Shown: piece by piece, positions 45,089 to 56,810 of the stretch
Layout of the letters: each line of letters opens with the position of its first letter
Position numbering within the stretch: position 1 is the first letter of the stretch
NCBI GenBank assembly: GCA_026874595.1
Contig: CM049307.1
Span: 57,581,870-57,645,869, forward strand
Origin: Sipunculus nudus
Lineage: Eukaryota; Annelida; Sipuncula; Golfingiida; Sipunculidae
Direction of reading: 5' to 3'
Length of the DNA stretch: 64,000 bases
Made by a program: the position numbers and the translations under genes
Notes under the pieces: model-generated
The model's input: only the letters and a program-made list of their open reading frames with translations
What the model was told of the DNA's origin: nothing
The model's database searches: none

Positions 45089-46867
45089 TCCTGAGCGTAA
45101 AGTTTGAACGGAGAAACAAACAGGACAATAAAGAAAAAATATATCATTAGTTTATTTTACCGAATTGTCCCTAAAATCTTTTTTTTTTTTTTTTTTTTTT
45201 TTGCCTCTGCAGGTTCTTCCACAGTATACACTAAAATGCATTGAAAACTTCCGGAAATATTGCACGGACTCCAGACTTCTGCAGTAACGTCTGTCACATT
45301 CCCTCTCAAAGAGAGTATAACCTCGAATATATAATTTGCTAAATCACTAAATGTCATAAATGAGGTGTTTTTATCAAACTTAATTACATACTTGATCTGA
45401 GTTGTGATTCCTCGTAAAGCAACCAGACTGTCGAGCAGTATCCATTTAGAATTTCCTGGATATGGGAATGCCCGGTATATGAGAACACGTGTAAAAGGCC
45501 TTGAGCATTGTGATAAAAAGGCTCAACTACAATGAAAAAGTTTGTTTTTAATCAAAATTGCTAAAATGGACTGGTGTTGTTACAATTCCATCGATGACGT
45601 AATGTGTTAACCAATTTAGTTCTAAGGTATTTTCTTCAACCAATTTGTTAAATAAACTTAAAGCTCATCCTCAGAAATATTGACTCTAGAAGACAATAAT
45701 CTAATTAAATTATTAACAATTATCATTAATTTTACCTTCAAGTATCATATTCTTGAACACATTTTTGTTTCTTTCATCAGTAAAAGGTATCATGTTGATT
45801 CATGTGTTTCGATAAGATTGATTTCATTTAAACGTCAGGAATAATTTCATATATAACTTATACAACAATAAAATTATCATAAAAAATTCACTAGAATCTG
45901 GGATCTAAATGAGTTGAATTTAAATTATCAGAATGCTCAATTTTATACGTGAATTTTTACCAACGCAGAAGCCATCAGATTTCGCTTCATTTGAAAACGA
46001 AAAAAAGTTTGCAGTAAGCTGTTTATACCTTGTTGTATACCTTGTTGGGTTTCCTCTTTTTAAATAAATAACCATCAGACGTCTTTACATCAGATTTTAG
46101 TTAAGGAATATGTTTACTCTTATGCTGGGTCTTATTATGTTAAAAAATCATTTTGGATCATTTGTAAGATTGCCCGATAATAAAGCCTGCTATTTATCGG
46201 CATTATTTGTAGAATCTATGTGATGCCTGCCTTACACTTGGTATATATAAATAAACTGTTGTTAATTACTGTTAGAAAATCTCTCTTTTAACGCCTCTGT
46301 ATAACTTTTTTTATCAATAAGCTGGTACTCAAGGTATATGCGCAAAAGTTGGTAAACACAAAAAAAACTATAAGGTAAGGTAGCTGGTTGCATAGGTGCA
46401 GAATAATTTGACTTGCTTCCAGATGTCCTTGTTGAATGCAAATGGACTTTGGCTTCAGCCTACATGTTATAAACTTGCTGACACATTAAAATTTTTGGAT
46501 ATTATCTTTAAGCCTAAACCGTTAAAATTTTTGCATGTTGGATTTGATTAAGGATAATCTTGACGTTATATGCTGTTCGTAATTAAGGTTATCAAAAAGT
46601 TAAAAAAAAACTTATTATTAAAAAGTTATTAAGTTATCATTTTCCGTATCCTCCCATATTTTTTATAAGATTTCCAGTGGCAAACACAGAAACAAAAATC
46701 CACTTGACCACTTTTCATTTTAGTTTGTCAATTCAGAACCCTACATGTCTGCTTCTCTGGTAGTTTTACAAAGTGCATTATCTTCCAAAATTAGTTCATT
46801 TTTTGCTGAAAACAAACTTCTATCAGCCGAACCTTCATGGCTTTAAGACTCGGTCTCTTTTTCACTT

Positions 46868-46921
<54 letters not shown>
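46868..46921. repeat. (TA)n microsatellite
   Basis: TA run with one C substitution. Confidence 0.95.
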
Positions 46922-46924
<3 letters not shown>

Positions 46925-48071
46925 TGTGTGTTGATAAAACAATCCAGGTATAACTGTTTACTCTTGGGCGAAGATACGATTGCGCAGGCGCGAAAACTGT
47001 CAATCATGGAAGTTAGATATACATGAATGTGCATGAATCACAAATATATTAATTTTTTTTTAAACTTTTGGAGCCATCTTAATTAATGACACGAGTGTGG
47101 GACGCTATCTCTATTCTTTCTTTCGCGTCACTGATCTCACATGGGAAAATATTATTTTTACTGTATACAATAATGACATAATGGTTTCAGAAAGAAATTT
47201 TGGTTGACACTATTATAAATCCCTTGCAGGACTTATTATTTCATGTATACCAAATATTCCATGGTGACAGGTGACAGAAATCCCATATACAGAGACTTCA
47301 TATCACACTTTAACACACAAAAGACGATATTTATTATTAATTTGATATTAAAAAAAAGGCTTACATTGAATTTGACCTGTATTTTTAATCGAGCGGAATT
47401 TGACAATTTTTGGGAATTTCAATGAGGATCTATCACAGCGCTGTCTATCACAACTAACGCAAATGTATCTAGTGGGTAATCTCGGCTCACGGAGGGCCGT
47501 TCCGGACATACGATGCCGAAGTCGTTTGGACCTTTCCCTGCGGACGAATGGGTAATATTCTATAGTCTATTTCACTGAGGGATGCATATTAAAAATTGTT
47601 GTATTTTTATAAATTGGTGGAATAAATTGGTAGGCTTAATGAACTTGAATGAAACCAACACCTTTCAAACTATTTTTGCAATGCAATTAATCGACAACTC
47701 AACCCTACTGATGGATGTAAAGGTAGGTGCTCACATGTTCAAACAGCCAAATTAAAAGCCGCTGATTGGCTGTTTAATGCCATAAATATTCTAAACAGTG
47801 CAGCAGTCACAGTGAGGCTGACATCATATGACAGACCTCTTGATACATTTCCGCAATATTCAGATAAACCAGTAGGTTGTAAAATCAAATATTGATTTTT
47901 ATCATTAAATTTTCATCTTATATCAGACCATATCAGTCTGTCAAATTCAGAGTCAAACTGTGTGATTATATTTAAGAAAATAATCACCAACTTTAAAAAG
48001 GCACCTACTGGTGGTACAGACCTAGCTAATGACTTAAATCTGTCTATGAGACTGAAAGCAAGTAACACTTA

Positions 48072-48303
48072 GGGCCTGGACAGTCGAGGAGTAAGACGCT
48101 CGGCTCTCTCCGCTGGCGACACGGGTTCGATCCCCGGTGTGGCCGTGAGAGTGGGTTTGTAGTTGCCCGTCACAGGCCGTTGTTTTCTCAGGGTTCTCTG
48201 GTTTCCTCCACCCCTACAGACTACCGAACTCCCACATCTGAGCCATGGAGAGAGCCTTGATTAGTTTAATAACTATTGGTACAATCCATGAAAAATAAAT
48301 AAG
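48072..48303 (+). mobile_element. tRNA-derived SINE with A-rich tail
   Basis: The head has a tRNA-like GTCGAGGAGTAAGACGCTCG and a perfect B box GGGTTCGATCCCCGG (about 48,122). The body has TTTTCTCAGGG and CTCTGGTTTCCTCCACC, and the tail AAAAATAAATAAG. This is the classic SINE order, not a functional tRNA, since the 3' half continues into the body. Confidence 0.75.
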
Positions 48304-48862
48304 TTTACAATAACACATGTAGGGTCTCATGTGCCACCCATTAACGCATGACAAAGTTGGCAGGCGGGAATCACCCCCCCCCCCCCCCGGACATTTAAAA
48401 TAGATTTATATTTGAAACCAATTCTGCCACCTTAAACATGAAATAACTCCTGCATAGGTCAGGTGAAATATTTATTTTTACATAAAAGATCTGTATTTCT
48501 TCTGGCGTAACTTGCGTATATATGGAGAGACCATTCGCAAATCATTTCATTGGTTCTAATGCCAGTTGTTTTTCCTGATATAATTGAAATGGAGGAACAC
48601 AGCCAAAAGCACATAACATTCAAATTTTCCCAGCTTTTTTAAAAGGTCTAATTTGTACCTTTAAATCTGTACTTTTTGAGGAATACCTCATGCTACTACA
48701 TAATACTTATTCAGCCAAATGCCGCCCCCGATGGGACCTGTTTGTGTATGCGATATGTGCATGATCGAAAAAATGATCATTTCTCCTTGTTTCTCCCTTA
48801 CACCTAATTTTAAAGAGTGTAAACAGTAACAAATATATCAATCCTGCTTGAAGAGCCAAAAA
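48304..48862. other. No gene recognised
   Basis: Poly-C at 48,376-48,388; otherwise nothing seen. Confidence 0.4.
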
Positions 48863-49202
48863 CTGTTGTTGCGTTCTTGTTCACAAGGGTTTAAGATTCG
48901 AGATATTCCAGAAAGGGAAATTATTGCGAAAATAAAACCCACCTGGACCATCACAGAAGGCAAGTCCAAAGGGAAAAGATTCTATATAAAGTATAATAGA
49001 TCTTGTATATTCAAAGACTGCGATTGCAAATGTTTTCAACTCGTTAGATCTTCCTTTGGATCCTCGTCTATTTGTTAAGATTTTGCGAACAGAATTTGAT
49101 ATAATTTATTCCTGCTCCTATGGTTTACTTTGCGTATTTGCGACACGTTAAAAACGTGGAAATTGCGAAATTTTAACTCCGCGAATATGAAGCCAACCTC
49201 AG
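48863..49202. mobile_element. MITE family B, copy 1
   Basis: Left end CTGTTGTTGCGTTCTTGTTC; right end in reverse CTGAGGTTGGCTTCATATTC then GCGGAG. Internal ATTGCGAAAATAAAACCC and AATTGCGAAATTTTAAC. Diverged copy of 49,997-50,410. Confidence 0.55.
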
Positions 49203-49397
49203 TGAAAATTCCTAGCATACACAATGTTCCCAATATGGCTCAGCCCAGCACCTTAACACGCGCAATTCACGGGGTAACGACTTCAGAAATATAAACCCTC
49301 TTCAGTTTACCATAGGGGATACGCTCTGAACACAGCGCGTGACCTCCCGGTAGTGTAGCGAATGTTTGGGCGTAGCGCAGCCGCTGCTTATGGCAGG

Positions 49398-49425
49398 GGA
49401 TAACTTGAAATCGATTTCAGATTAA
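49398..49425. repeat. Partial palindrome TTGAAATCGATTTCAGATTA
   Basis: Imperfect copy of the perfect palindrome at 49,790-49,817, 392 bases away. Confidence 0.7.
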
Positions 49426-49789
49426 CCACTTCGATTCCAGATTACCCCTGCAAATCAGGTGTTCCTTTATTTTCATCTACTCAAAATTCATCTAAATAAC
49501 TTTCTTTCTCCCCAAAATAGTTTTAACCTTTTATGTAGTTTTAGTTTATTTTATGTGTGAATGGAAAATGTTTTGCGTTTTGGTGAAAGTGAATGAGTAT
49601 AAATATTATTTACAGTATATTGAACATTTTAATTAACAACTTTATTTTTCATAGATTGATTTCATCTAATAAATTGTATCTTTCATGGGTTATATTGAAA
49701 TAACATATATTGAGTTAAAAGCACTGGAATTTATCAGTTCGTTCAATCCGCGGGAGGTTGCCTGAAAGTAAGTTCAGACTACCACCGGG

Positions 49790-49817
49790 GATAATCTGAA
49801 ATCGATTTCAGATTATC
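49790..49817. repeat. Perfect 28 bp palindrome
   Basis: Reads GATAATCTGAAATC then GATTTCAGATTATC, its own reverse complement with no mismatch. The flanks (ACCGGG / GGAGGT) do not extend it well. Confidence 0.9.
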
Positions 49818-49996
49818 GGAGGTAACCTAAATTGTTTATTTATTTATTTGTTTTTTGGAGGGGGGGGGGGGGTCATCTTAAGACTCTACACCGGCTTTCG
49901 GGTACTCCATCAACCTTTGCACTTGGCACTTCGCCAAGGATTACAAGCTCCGTCTACATCAGCCCTAACACGTGGTGTTGGGACCTTAAAGGTATA

Positions 49997-50410
49997 CTGT
50001 GGTTGCCTTTTTGTTCGCGAGGGTTTTAATTTCGCGATATTCGCAAATGGGGAAAATCGCGAAAATGAAACCCTCGGGAATAATTGGCCAATTGGGTATG
50101 TCCATCTTATTCAGTGAAACCAATACTTGTATGTGAATAAGTTAGAATAGTGAGAAATTTTATAATAAATTGCACCCATGCAGGTATAGGGAAAACGTTA
50201 GCTTAAATTTGAAGTAAACTACCTGTGCTGTTATATGAGTAGAATATCACAAACTCATGACTTATTCTCATTTTATAATGCACACAGGTAAGCCTTTACC
50301 AAAGATTTGATATAGGTTCTGGTGAGATCGCGAAAAATGAAACCATCGCGAAACATTCAAACTGGAGAAATCACGAAATTTGAGCCTCGCGAATATGAAG
50401 CCAACAATAG
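49997..50410. mobile_element. MITE family B, copy 2
   Basis: TIRs: CTGTGGTTGCCTTTTTGTTC then GCGAGG on the left and, in reverse, CTATTGTTGGCTTCATATTC then GCGAGG on the right. TA flanks both sides (49,995-49,996 and 50,411-50,412). 414 bp, no coding capacity. Internal repeats of TCGCGAAAATGAAACC. Confidence 0.7.
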
Positions 50411-50457
50411 TATGCAGAGATACCAACAATTGATAAGGTAACATTTTGTGCATTTAC

Positions 50458-50572
50458 CGATTCTACCGTTACATGTCAAAGCTTTAGGAGCCTGACCCTC
50501 TAGTGGGAAAGGTAAATTAAAAACTATCAATATCACCATGAAAAACAAGAGAGTTTTTGCATATTCCTCCAT
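50458..50572 (-). CDS. Possible signal-peptide exon
   Basis: Minus-strand ATG at 50,572 opens MEEYAKTLLFFMVILIVFNL then PFPLEGQAPKALTCNGRI, a good N-terminal signal peptide with a cleavage-like site, and ends at a donor ATCG|GTAAATG (50,458/50,457). An acceptor-like AAGTTTCAG precedes the ATG by two bases. I could not find the next exon; MITE copy 2 lies about 50 bases into the putative intron. In AT-rich DNA a hydrophobic frame with a donor can occur by chance. Confidence 0.3.
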
Positions 50573-50795
50573 ATGACTGAAACTTTATATAACTTTTAAT
50601 AGCGTCTGTTGTCTACTTAGATTCAGCTGGACAATGGTTTTTCAACAGATTTAATCAAACAGATTAACAATAATTAACAAATTTGCAGAAATTGTGTTGT
50701 ACCGAATTTTAATTTTCCAACAGTTTACACAGTGATATCAGTTACAAAATGATACAACTTTTTTAATGCACACAATGTACTTAATGAAACATTTA

Positions 50796-50836
<41 letters not shown>

Positions 50837-51422
50837 TATATATCTATAATAAAGCATACATGATTTTGTTTGTTGTATGAAGTAACAAATAACAACATCA
50901 ATTAATGAATAAATCAATTTGAACCTTCAATACAGAATAGCGGACAACAAAAGTGTATATACATAAGTTCATATAGAGAAGTTCTATATAAATCAGCACA
51001 GGATATCGCTTCATGGACTGTATATGAAATAAAATATAACAAATTTGTATAATATTATGTGCTCGTGCATTTTGTTGCTAAATCTGATGTTTTACCAATG
51101 ATGAATTAGCTACAAATAGGTGCAAGAGGCTGCAGGTCATTTCAACAGCTTTTCAGTGCGACCGCGCATTACTTTCTAAAGATTGCATGGGGAATCATAT
51201 ATGATAAGCACGGACACGTCGCTGTATCTCAAAGCTGAAGCGATAATGAAAACCACAGAATTATCCGAGCATGTTCATAGTGCCACCAATCAGACCTCAA
51301 ACATCACGATGTGAACAGTTTTGAGATTTCGTTAAAATTTTAATTTCTTTGGCCGTGTCGGGCTATTTTCACATCTGTAACTACTCCTTTCCAGCCATTG
51401 AGACTAGGCCCCTCTTTCATGT
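50573..51422. other. 3' flank of the GPCR; (TA)n at 50,796-50,834
   Basis: On minus, AATAAA (plus TTTATT at about 50,785) is about 640 bases past the GPCR stop and could be its poly(A) signal. Nothing else is seen. Confidence 0.35.
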
Positions 51423-52499
51423 TTACCGAATCCGGATACAGTGAGCATGAAGTAGTTCCTTGACCTGAGAACGAAATCTTTCGTTCATGAGCCAGTAAAC
51501 AAAGGGGTTACATATATTGTTTATATAATGAGAGTAAACAATAATGGAGTTGACTTTGGTGACCCGGAAGGAGATCGCCCAAGGAGCATAGCTTATGATG
51601 AACAAAGCCGAAATGACGCAAAACATGTTGGCAGTCATTCTTACGTGTTTCCGTTTCCTCTCCGCGATGGAATTGTTATAAGACTGGATTCCTCCGACGC
51701 CATGCTGAGTGACACTACCTTGTATTCTGTCGTTCCTCTTTGCTGAACTGCTGCATGATGGGATGGCATTTGAACCAACTGCAGCATCAGTGGTACCTGG
51801 GGTCCGGATAACGTGGTCTGAATCTTTTGGTAATTGCAGGTGGGTTGTTTTTGAGCTTCCTGACGTCGACCGACCCTGAGTAGTCGGTTGGTTGGAGCTC
51901 CGACCAGGAACTGGGGCAACGTGGATCACGTTCGTCCTTTGAGCGTAAAGCTTCTTGAAAATTAATATGTACATAACTGTTATGGCTAGTATAGTTATAA
52001 CCATATAAACCGACAATAGGTAGACTTGTATGCCTCTCATTTTCAAGAAGATAAACGTTTCAAGAAAAACGATGAGGCAGGTGGACACGCCAGCAGTAAC
52101 TCTGACTAAAGTTCGGTTCCGACGGGCTTCATTGTAGGCAAATGGCTCGTGCACGGCGTAATAACGGTCAATACTCAATGCTAATAATATCGTCAACGAG
52201 ATTATAATGGTAGCGGCGTTGACGCATATGAATAAAACTACCAGTCCGTTAGGCAAGACTCCATACCCATGAGGTGGGCCCAAAGGCATGGACGTAAGCG
52301 TAGCCGTCAGGTCGGTGGCCGCTAAAGCAATAGTTAACACATTCGCTGCCAGTCTCTTCTTTATTCTGAAGTAAACTACTATAACTATGATGTTTCCTAT
52401 TACACCGATGATGATGAAGACGATGATGATGACAATAAAAGCCACTGTCTCATTCCATGACATCGGAAGTAGCAGTCTTTCTGTACGATTTTCTGCCAT
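51423..52499 (-). CDS. Rhodopsin-like (class A) orphan GPCR
   Basis: 358 residues, seven membrane spans at about 18-43, 53-72, 85-110, 132-152, 158-183, 289-311 and 316-336. Class A marks: GN (35-36, N1.50), LAATD (D63, 2.50), DRY (111-113), APW after TM6 start, and NPFVY (331-335, NPxxY). N-glycosylation sites NRT (4) and NET (16) are in the extracellular N terminus. Unusual: no Cys at 3.25 (Val87), a very short second extracellular loop (about 7 residues, no Cys), Tyr instead of Trp at 6.48, and a ~100-residue Ser/Thr-rich third intracellular loop. The missing disulfide and short ECL2 recall the melanocortin/cannabinoid/adenosine-like group, but no ligand can be named. Start: an acceptor TTCGTTTTAG at 52,522 lies just upstream, and in the spliced frame the exon before has a stop, so the upstream Met at 52,598 is rejected. 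Confidence 0.88.
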   Translation of the reverse strand: MAENRTERLLLPMSWNETVAFIVIIIVFIIIGVIGNIIVIVVYFRIKKRLAANVLTIALAATDLTATLTSMPLGPPHGYGVLPNGLVVLFICVNAATIIISLTILLALSIDRYYAVHEPFAYNEARRNRTLVRVTAGVSTCLIVFLETFIFLKMRGIQVYLLSVYMVITILAITVMYILIFKKLYAQRTNVIHVAPVPGRSSNQPTTQGRSTSGSSKTTHLQLPKDSDHVIRTPGTTDAAVGSNAIPSCSSSAKRNDRIQGSVTQHGVGGIQSYNNSIAERKRKHVRMTANMFCVISALFIISYAPWAISFRVTKVNSIIVYSHYINNICNPFVYWLMNERFRSQVKELLHAHCIRIR

Positions 52500-52645
52500 T
52501 GCCTTTCTGCACTCGGTGGTACTAAAACGAAACAATCGACATAAAATGTAACACGATACACTCCAATTGAAAGCCCCTTTAGCTAAGGGGTAGAGCAACG
52601 GAATGAAAGACGAAACTTCAGCACCCCCCCCCCCCCATCTCTAAC

Positions 52646-52655
52646 TCATTCTCTC

Positions 52656-52696
<41 letters not shown>
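52646..52696. repeat. (CT)n microsatellite in GPCR leader intron
   Basis: About 25 CT units; poly-C just before it (52,625-52,637). Confidence 0.95.
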
Positions 52697-52698
<2 letters not shown>

Positions 52699-53457
52699 GG
52701 TAAGCGCTCTACAAGCTCAGTGACAAAACTGTACCTTACAGCCGTGGTCATTCATATGGCCTAGCAATTGGGGTAATTACATACCCCATTACCAATGGTG
52801 CCTTATTAATCGTTTTAACCAGGGTTTAATAAAAAGTGTGCGCTATCTCCCTGTCTCCAAGTCCGAAACCGAAAAGGAAATCTTAGTAATCTGAGTATTT
52901 ACATAGTTATTTTTAAATTGACGCGGTTACCTGCATTAAAAATATAAACAAAATAATACTATGTGTGACGTCGTTGTCTACATGTATTTACCACTCAGTC
53001 TTTTTCAGACATACATACACACGACCACTAATAGTAACCGAGACCAGGATGTAAGATAAACGAATGTCTAATACATTCACCAGATCTAAAGTATAACAGT
53101 TCCCTATTTTTTACACAAGAAGTTACAAAATTAAAAGTCTTCTATTAAACCGGCATGATTAATTTTATTTAGAATTTTAAAGTCTATAGTGGCGTTAAAA
53201 CAGGGAATCATATATTATCAGTCATTAAATGCTTTTCATTCATTTCTGAAACATGGCCTTTTATGGATATTGTTTTTAATTTGTTGCACTTTGAACAACT
53301 TTTTTTGTACTTTTTACTAATTATAGTTTGAGCCTCTTATAATGATTACTTTACATTCGAAAAAAAGTGGGAGGGGGTACAAAATATGGTGTATCACCTC
53401 ATGTCCTCCTGTTGCCTAATGTATGACACTGAAAGCAAGTACCATGCATATACATAC

Positions 53458-53530
53458 CTGAACAAGTTCGTCTAGTTTGTCTGGAAAGGCAACGACCACG
53501 CCCAGTCAACAGGAGGCTGACTTATCACGA
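53458..53530 (-). other. Likely 5' UTR exon of the GPCR (3' border firm)
   Basis: CGAACTTGTTCAG|GTATGTATATG is a near-consensus donor at 53,458/53,457. Joined to the acceptor at 52,521, the reading frame into the GPCR meets TAG about 15 bases upstream of the junction, so this exon is untranslated. The upstream limit is unknown. Confidence 0.45.
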
Positions 53531-54514
53531 ACAGGACTCGATCGTCTGCCGCAGGAGTCGTCTGCCACCTCCTGTGCCGACAGCGCCAACAAAGACTGAA
53601 TATCAAAGGGATTCTCCGTTTGATTATTTCTCCAGCAGAAAGTTTTATGCCAGTTTTTATTGCACGGCATATATATCGAGGGATGAAACGGTACTTTTTG
53701 TCGAATACTACCCCACGATCTGGTATTTATAATAAAATGTTTTGCTGTAAGCACGGTTGAAACGGTTTAGTCCTGCATATAAATCTTCGGTTTTTGGCTT
53801 CATATTACATACTCGTAATGTCACAAGACTTATGGTTTGATTTCTTAAGTATTGCTCCCATGTACCAAGTATCAGGTCACCATTGACGCCATATTTCTTA
53901 AAATAAATCTGTAAAAAAATCAAATGACCTTTTAATTAATAAATCATGATTGAAATTATGATACTGAATGTAGATATTAAATTGAAATATAATTGTCAAG
54001 TTTATTTTTTTTTTAAATGTTTCAGATAAAATTAGAACTATGCATGATTATAAAATTATATTTTTATATTTTCTTTCTTATTAAAATATATATGAGGACC
54101 ACAACAACATATTATGAAGTTGTTTATATTTTATAAATATTGAAAAGGATATTACAGTTTTCGAAATAAAAGTTGGAAAAAGTAGCGTATCATGAAACCT
54201 TCGTCAGAGAAAATAGAGAAGAGGTTTATTAGGTGCACTGAATGATATCGACGCCATAATAGCAATAATTACCACCGTCGGTTCGGCTGAGTTTCACGCC
54301 TGTCTGTCTGTCCGTTTCTTTCTGTGTTCGTTAGTTTGTTCGTCTGTTAGCAGGATTACGCAAACAATACTCAACCGATTTTCGATCCCAGTCCGGTTGT
54401 TATTCCACGGGAAGGGTATGCGTTTCCTGAATCAGCTCTTACAATATAAAATTGCGGTTTTTGTTAATGTGGGTATTTATAGTCTGATATCGCTAACGAT
54501 CAGTCTCACCTGAC
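53531..54514. other. No gene recognised
   Basis: Minus-strand frames 53,506-53,923 could include GPCR 5' leader but have no domain. CTGTCTGTCTGTCCGTTTC (about 54,301) and the following TACGCAAACAATACTCAACC resemble dispersed repeat DNA. Confidence 0.4.
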
Positions 54515-54805
54515 TAAAATTGACACTCTTGCCTTCCTGGTCTTTCATCCTTGCTGCTTTTCTCGCCTCCCATGCCTTCCTGGTTTTTCATCCTTGCAGC
54601 TTTTCTCGGCTCTCTAGGGAACATGCAACCCTAGCACCCATATCAGGCGCTACATTTGCTAGCCAGTCCTGGGTAAGAGAGCACTCTTTTTGGCAAAGAC
54701 AAAGTCCTGGAGTGTTTGCGCGGAAGGCGGTTGGAACGGGACACGAACCCAAAACCTTGCGGTCACAAGTCCAGCGCTCTGACCATTACGCCACAGCGCT
54801 CCACT
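54515..54805 (-). mobile_element. tRNA-derived SINE
   Basis: On minus: GAGCGCTGTGGCGTAATGG (A-box region), GTCAGAGCGCTGGACTTGTG, and B box GGGTTCGTGTCCCGTTCC, then a body with CCCAGGACTGGCTAGCAAAT and TGCTAGGGTTGCATG. The tail carries two copies of AAAGCNGCAAGGATGAAANACCAGGAAGGC. Confidence 0.65.
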
Positions 54806-55792
54806 CTTTCCCTTGGCTTACTTTCATCATATTTGTCAGAAAAATAATAACCTATCTTTGCGTTCGGTCAACGAAAACCGTCTAAATGGTACAAAAGTGT
54901 CATATGAAAGTCGGTAAATGTTTCTTAAGTATCATATAGCCCCCAAAAGTCTGGAATTCACTTCCTACTAAACTTAGAAATCTCCTACTCTTACATCGTT
55001 TAATACCAAATTAAAAAGTTATCTTATTCGGAAAGATTTTGTTCATTAATATGTTTTTTTTTTCTTGTAACTCAATTACAAATTGAGGAAAGTGAGAAAG
55101 AAAGTGAGCAGTAAGGAGAGGTACAGGAAGCAGGTTTCCGAGATATTATGCTCTGTATGTAGGTATGAGTGCTTGCGTATCATATAGTGCTATGGGTCCG
55201 GTATATTAATATTATTTATTATTTTTATTTTAGGATGCGTTCTTTATAGACGCTTCGTTGTGAAGTGATGGCAACCTGAGAGTGAATTATAAAACTAGAA
55301 ATCTGCATTCTAAGGAATGCAAGCCTCCGCCGTATCTGGTCCTTATTGTGGCATGGTACAAAACGCATGCATTCATTCACTTATTCGCCTCATACTCCCA
55401 GGTTCATTCGTGCCTTAGTAACAATACATTTATGATTATACCTTGATGATGTTTCTGAATCCGGATAATGTGCCTGATCTACACGATAATCTAATCGGCT
55501 CTCCTTTGAGAAATTAATTATGAGGTTCCGTTCAACACAAACATACACACACGCACGAGCGGGGATGAACACATACCCTCCTGGCGGAGGGAAAAAGTAC
55601 ATTGCCAAGGACATTATTTTTTTATATGAGAAATCTTATAATTTAATTATAAAAAAGTAATCAATGAGCAATGCTTGCCTGTATAGCACGTGTAAGCAGG
55701 GTTTGGAATGTTTTTCGCTAAAGCTTGGTTCACGATCATTTTGACGAATAATGCGTGCAACTATTCGGTCCGGTTTGATTAAGGTAACCGGC
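54806..55792. other. No gene recognised
   Basis: No coding, RNA or clear repeat signal seen. Confidence 0.45.
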
Positions 55793-56100
55793 TTCTGTGG
55801 CGCAAGGGTATAGCACAAAACTCAAAGCCGTGAGATCGTGAGTTTGAATCTCTTCCGATTAAGTGAGATTTTTCAAGATCTGCCCGACCCCGGATGCATG
55901 AGCCTTTTGCAGGCATAATGGAAAGGCAGTACCCAACGGCCGAGTTCTATGCACTCATTAGCAAGCGCGTCTTTTGGGGATTCCTTGCTGGTATAACCCA
56001 GCAGCTTGGACGATAACACAACCAGGGACCGCAGGTGCAGTTGACACCGTGTTAACACCAGGATATAAAATGAGAGGAAGCGTGTGATACGGGCCTGTCA
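55793..56100 (+). mobile_element. tRNA-derived SINE
   Basis: tRNA-like TTCTGTGGCGCAAGGGTATA with B box GTGAGTTTGAATCTC (about 55,838). A non-tRNA body (CTGCCCGACCCCGGATGCAT, GACACCGTGTTAACACC) follows. It differs in body from the other SINEs here. Confidence 0.6.
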
Positions 56101-56596
56101 CTTAGTCCAACCCGGAGTGGAAGATGTGCATATACTAAATGAGTTGGTTACCAAAAAAATATTTAAAAAAAGTTTGCTTCAAATAATATGATTTAGAGTA
56201 GGAATTTTTACTTTGCGACTCTGTTGCGTTATATTGAACGCCGAGGATGGCGTCTTTGATTTAGTATTTCAATACGTTACTCCATGGAAGACTTTCATTG
56301 GCTTTGGTTGCGACAGCTATTTATAAGTCTACAGCGATGATACTGAGGTCGATGCCGTAAGACTTTGTGTTGACTGACGTCATTAGCTGGAATGGTAATT
56401 TTATTTCTCAGTTCTTTGGTGCTGAACATATCGCAAACAGTGTAAAACATATTGCCATATATACATGCCATATTTTGCTGCAGATTATATGCGGCTGCCT
56501 CTGACAAATTCAGGGTAAGGTATGGATTTTGTTTCATTCATTTACATTGGCGAAATAGCTCTTGCAAGCTTTGGGTCAATCGTTTTTATACTGCCC
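56101..56596. other. No feature recognised
   Basis: Nothing supportable seen. Confidence 0.4.
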
Positions 56597-56810
56597 CAGG
56601 GGCGGATCGGGGAGTTAGGCAAAGTTGGGGTCTAACCCAGAAGGACTAAGGAAACACTTAAAACAGGTCCCCACTTCCAGAAAAGGGGGTGGGGATTGGT
56701 CCAGACCTACAAATATTGTCTGAAACCATTAAAAAGGTTGCTTTGGATGAAAAAAAAGGGGGGGTCCGGACCCCCTACCCCCCCCCCCCCGGGATCCGGT
56801 ACTCTGCCCC
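56597..56810. mobile_element. GGGGCGGATC-type short element
   Basis: Starts CAGGGGCGGATCGGGGAG. It ends with poly-C and GGGATCCGGTACTCTGCCCC, whose reverse shares GATC/CCGGATCC with the left end. Termini of this form are common on MITE-like repeats. Boundaries approximate. Confidence 0.4.

Larger units (their letters stand above)
42031..48065. other. 6 kb without a supportable gene
   Basis: AT-rich DNA. Simple repeats at 42,133-42,160 (TG), 44,149-44,162 (G), 45,179-45,202 (T) and 46,868-46,921 (TA). Hairpin-forming GCGACA motifs lie at 43,415-43,878 and an ACGTCA cluster at 45,008-45,088. The longer frames (41,521-41,922 and 43,252-43,602 minus) match no family I recognise. Confidence 0.5.

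Noticed and set aside
48074-48140. tRNA gene
   Set aside because: The B box is perfect but the 3' half runs into a SINE body and A-rich tail, and no full cloverleaf is formed. The same applies at 54.7 and 55.8 kb.
52500-52598. Upstream Met of the GPCR frame (33 extra residues)
   Set aside because: A splice acceptor lies between it and the next Met, and the added residues (Cys/Phe-rich, MLYPLAKG...) do not look like a GPCR N terminus.
53506-53923. Minus-strand coding exon upstream of the GPCR
   Set aside because: The two frames are in different phases without a domain, and the spliced GPCR frame is closed by a stop before the junction; at most untranslated leader.
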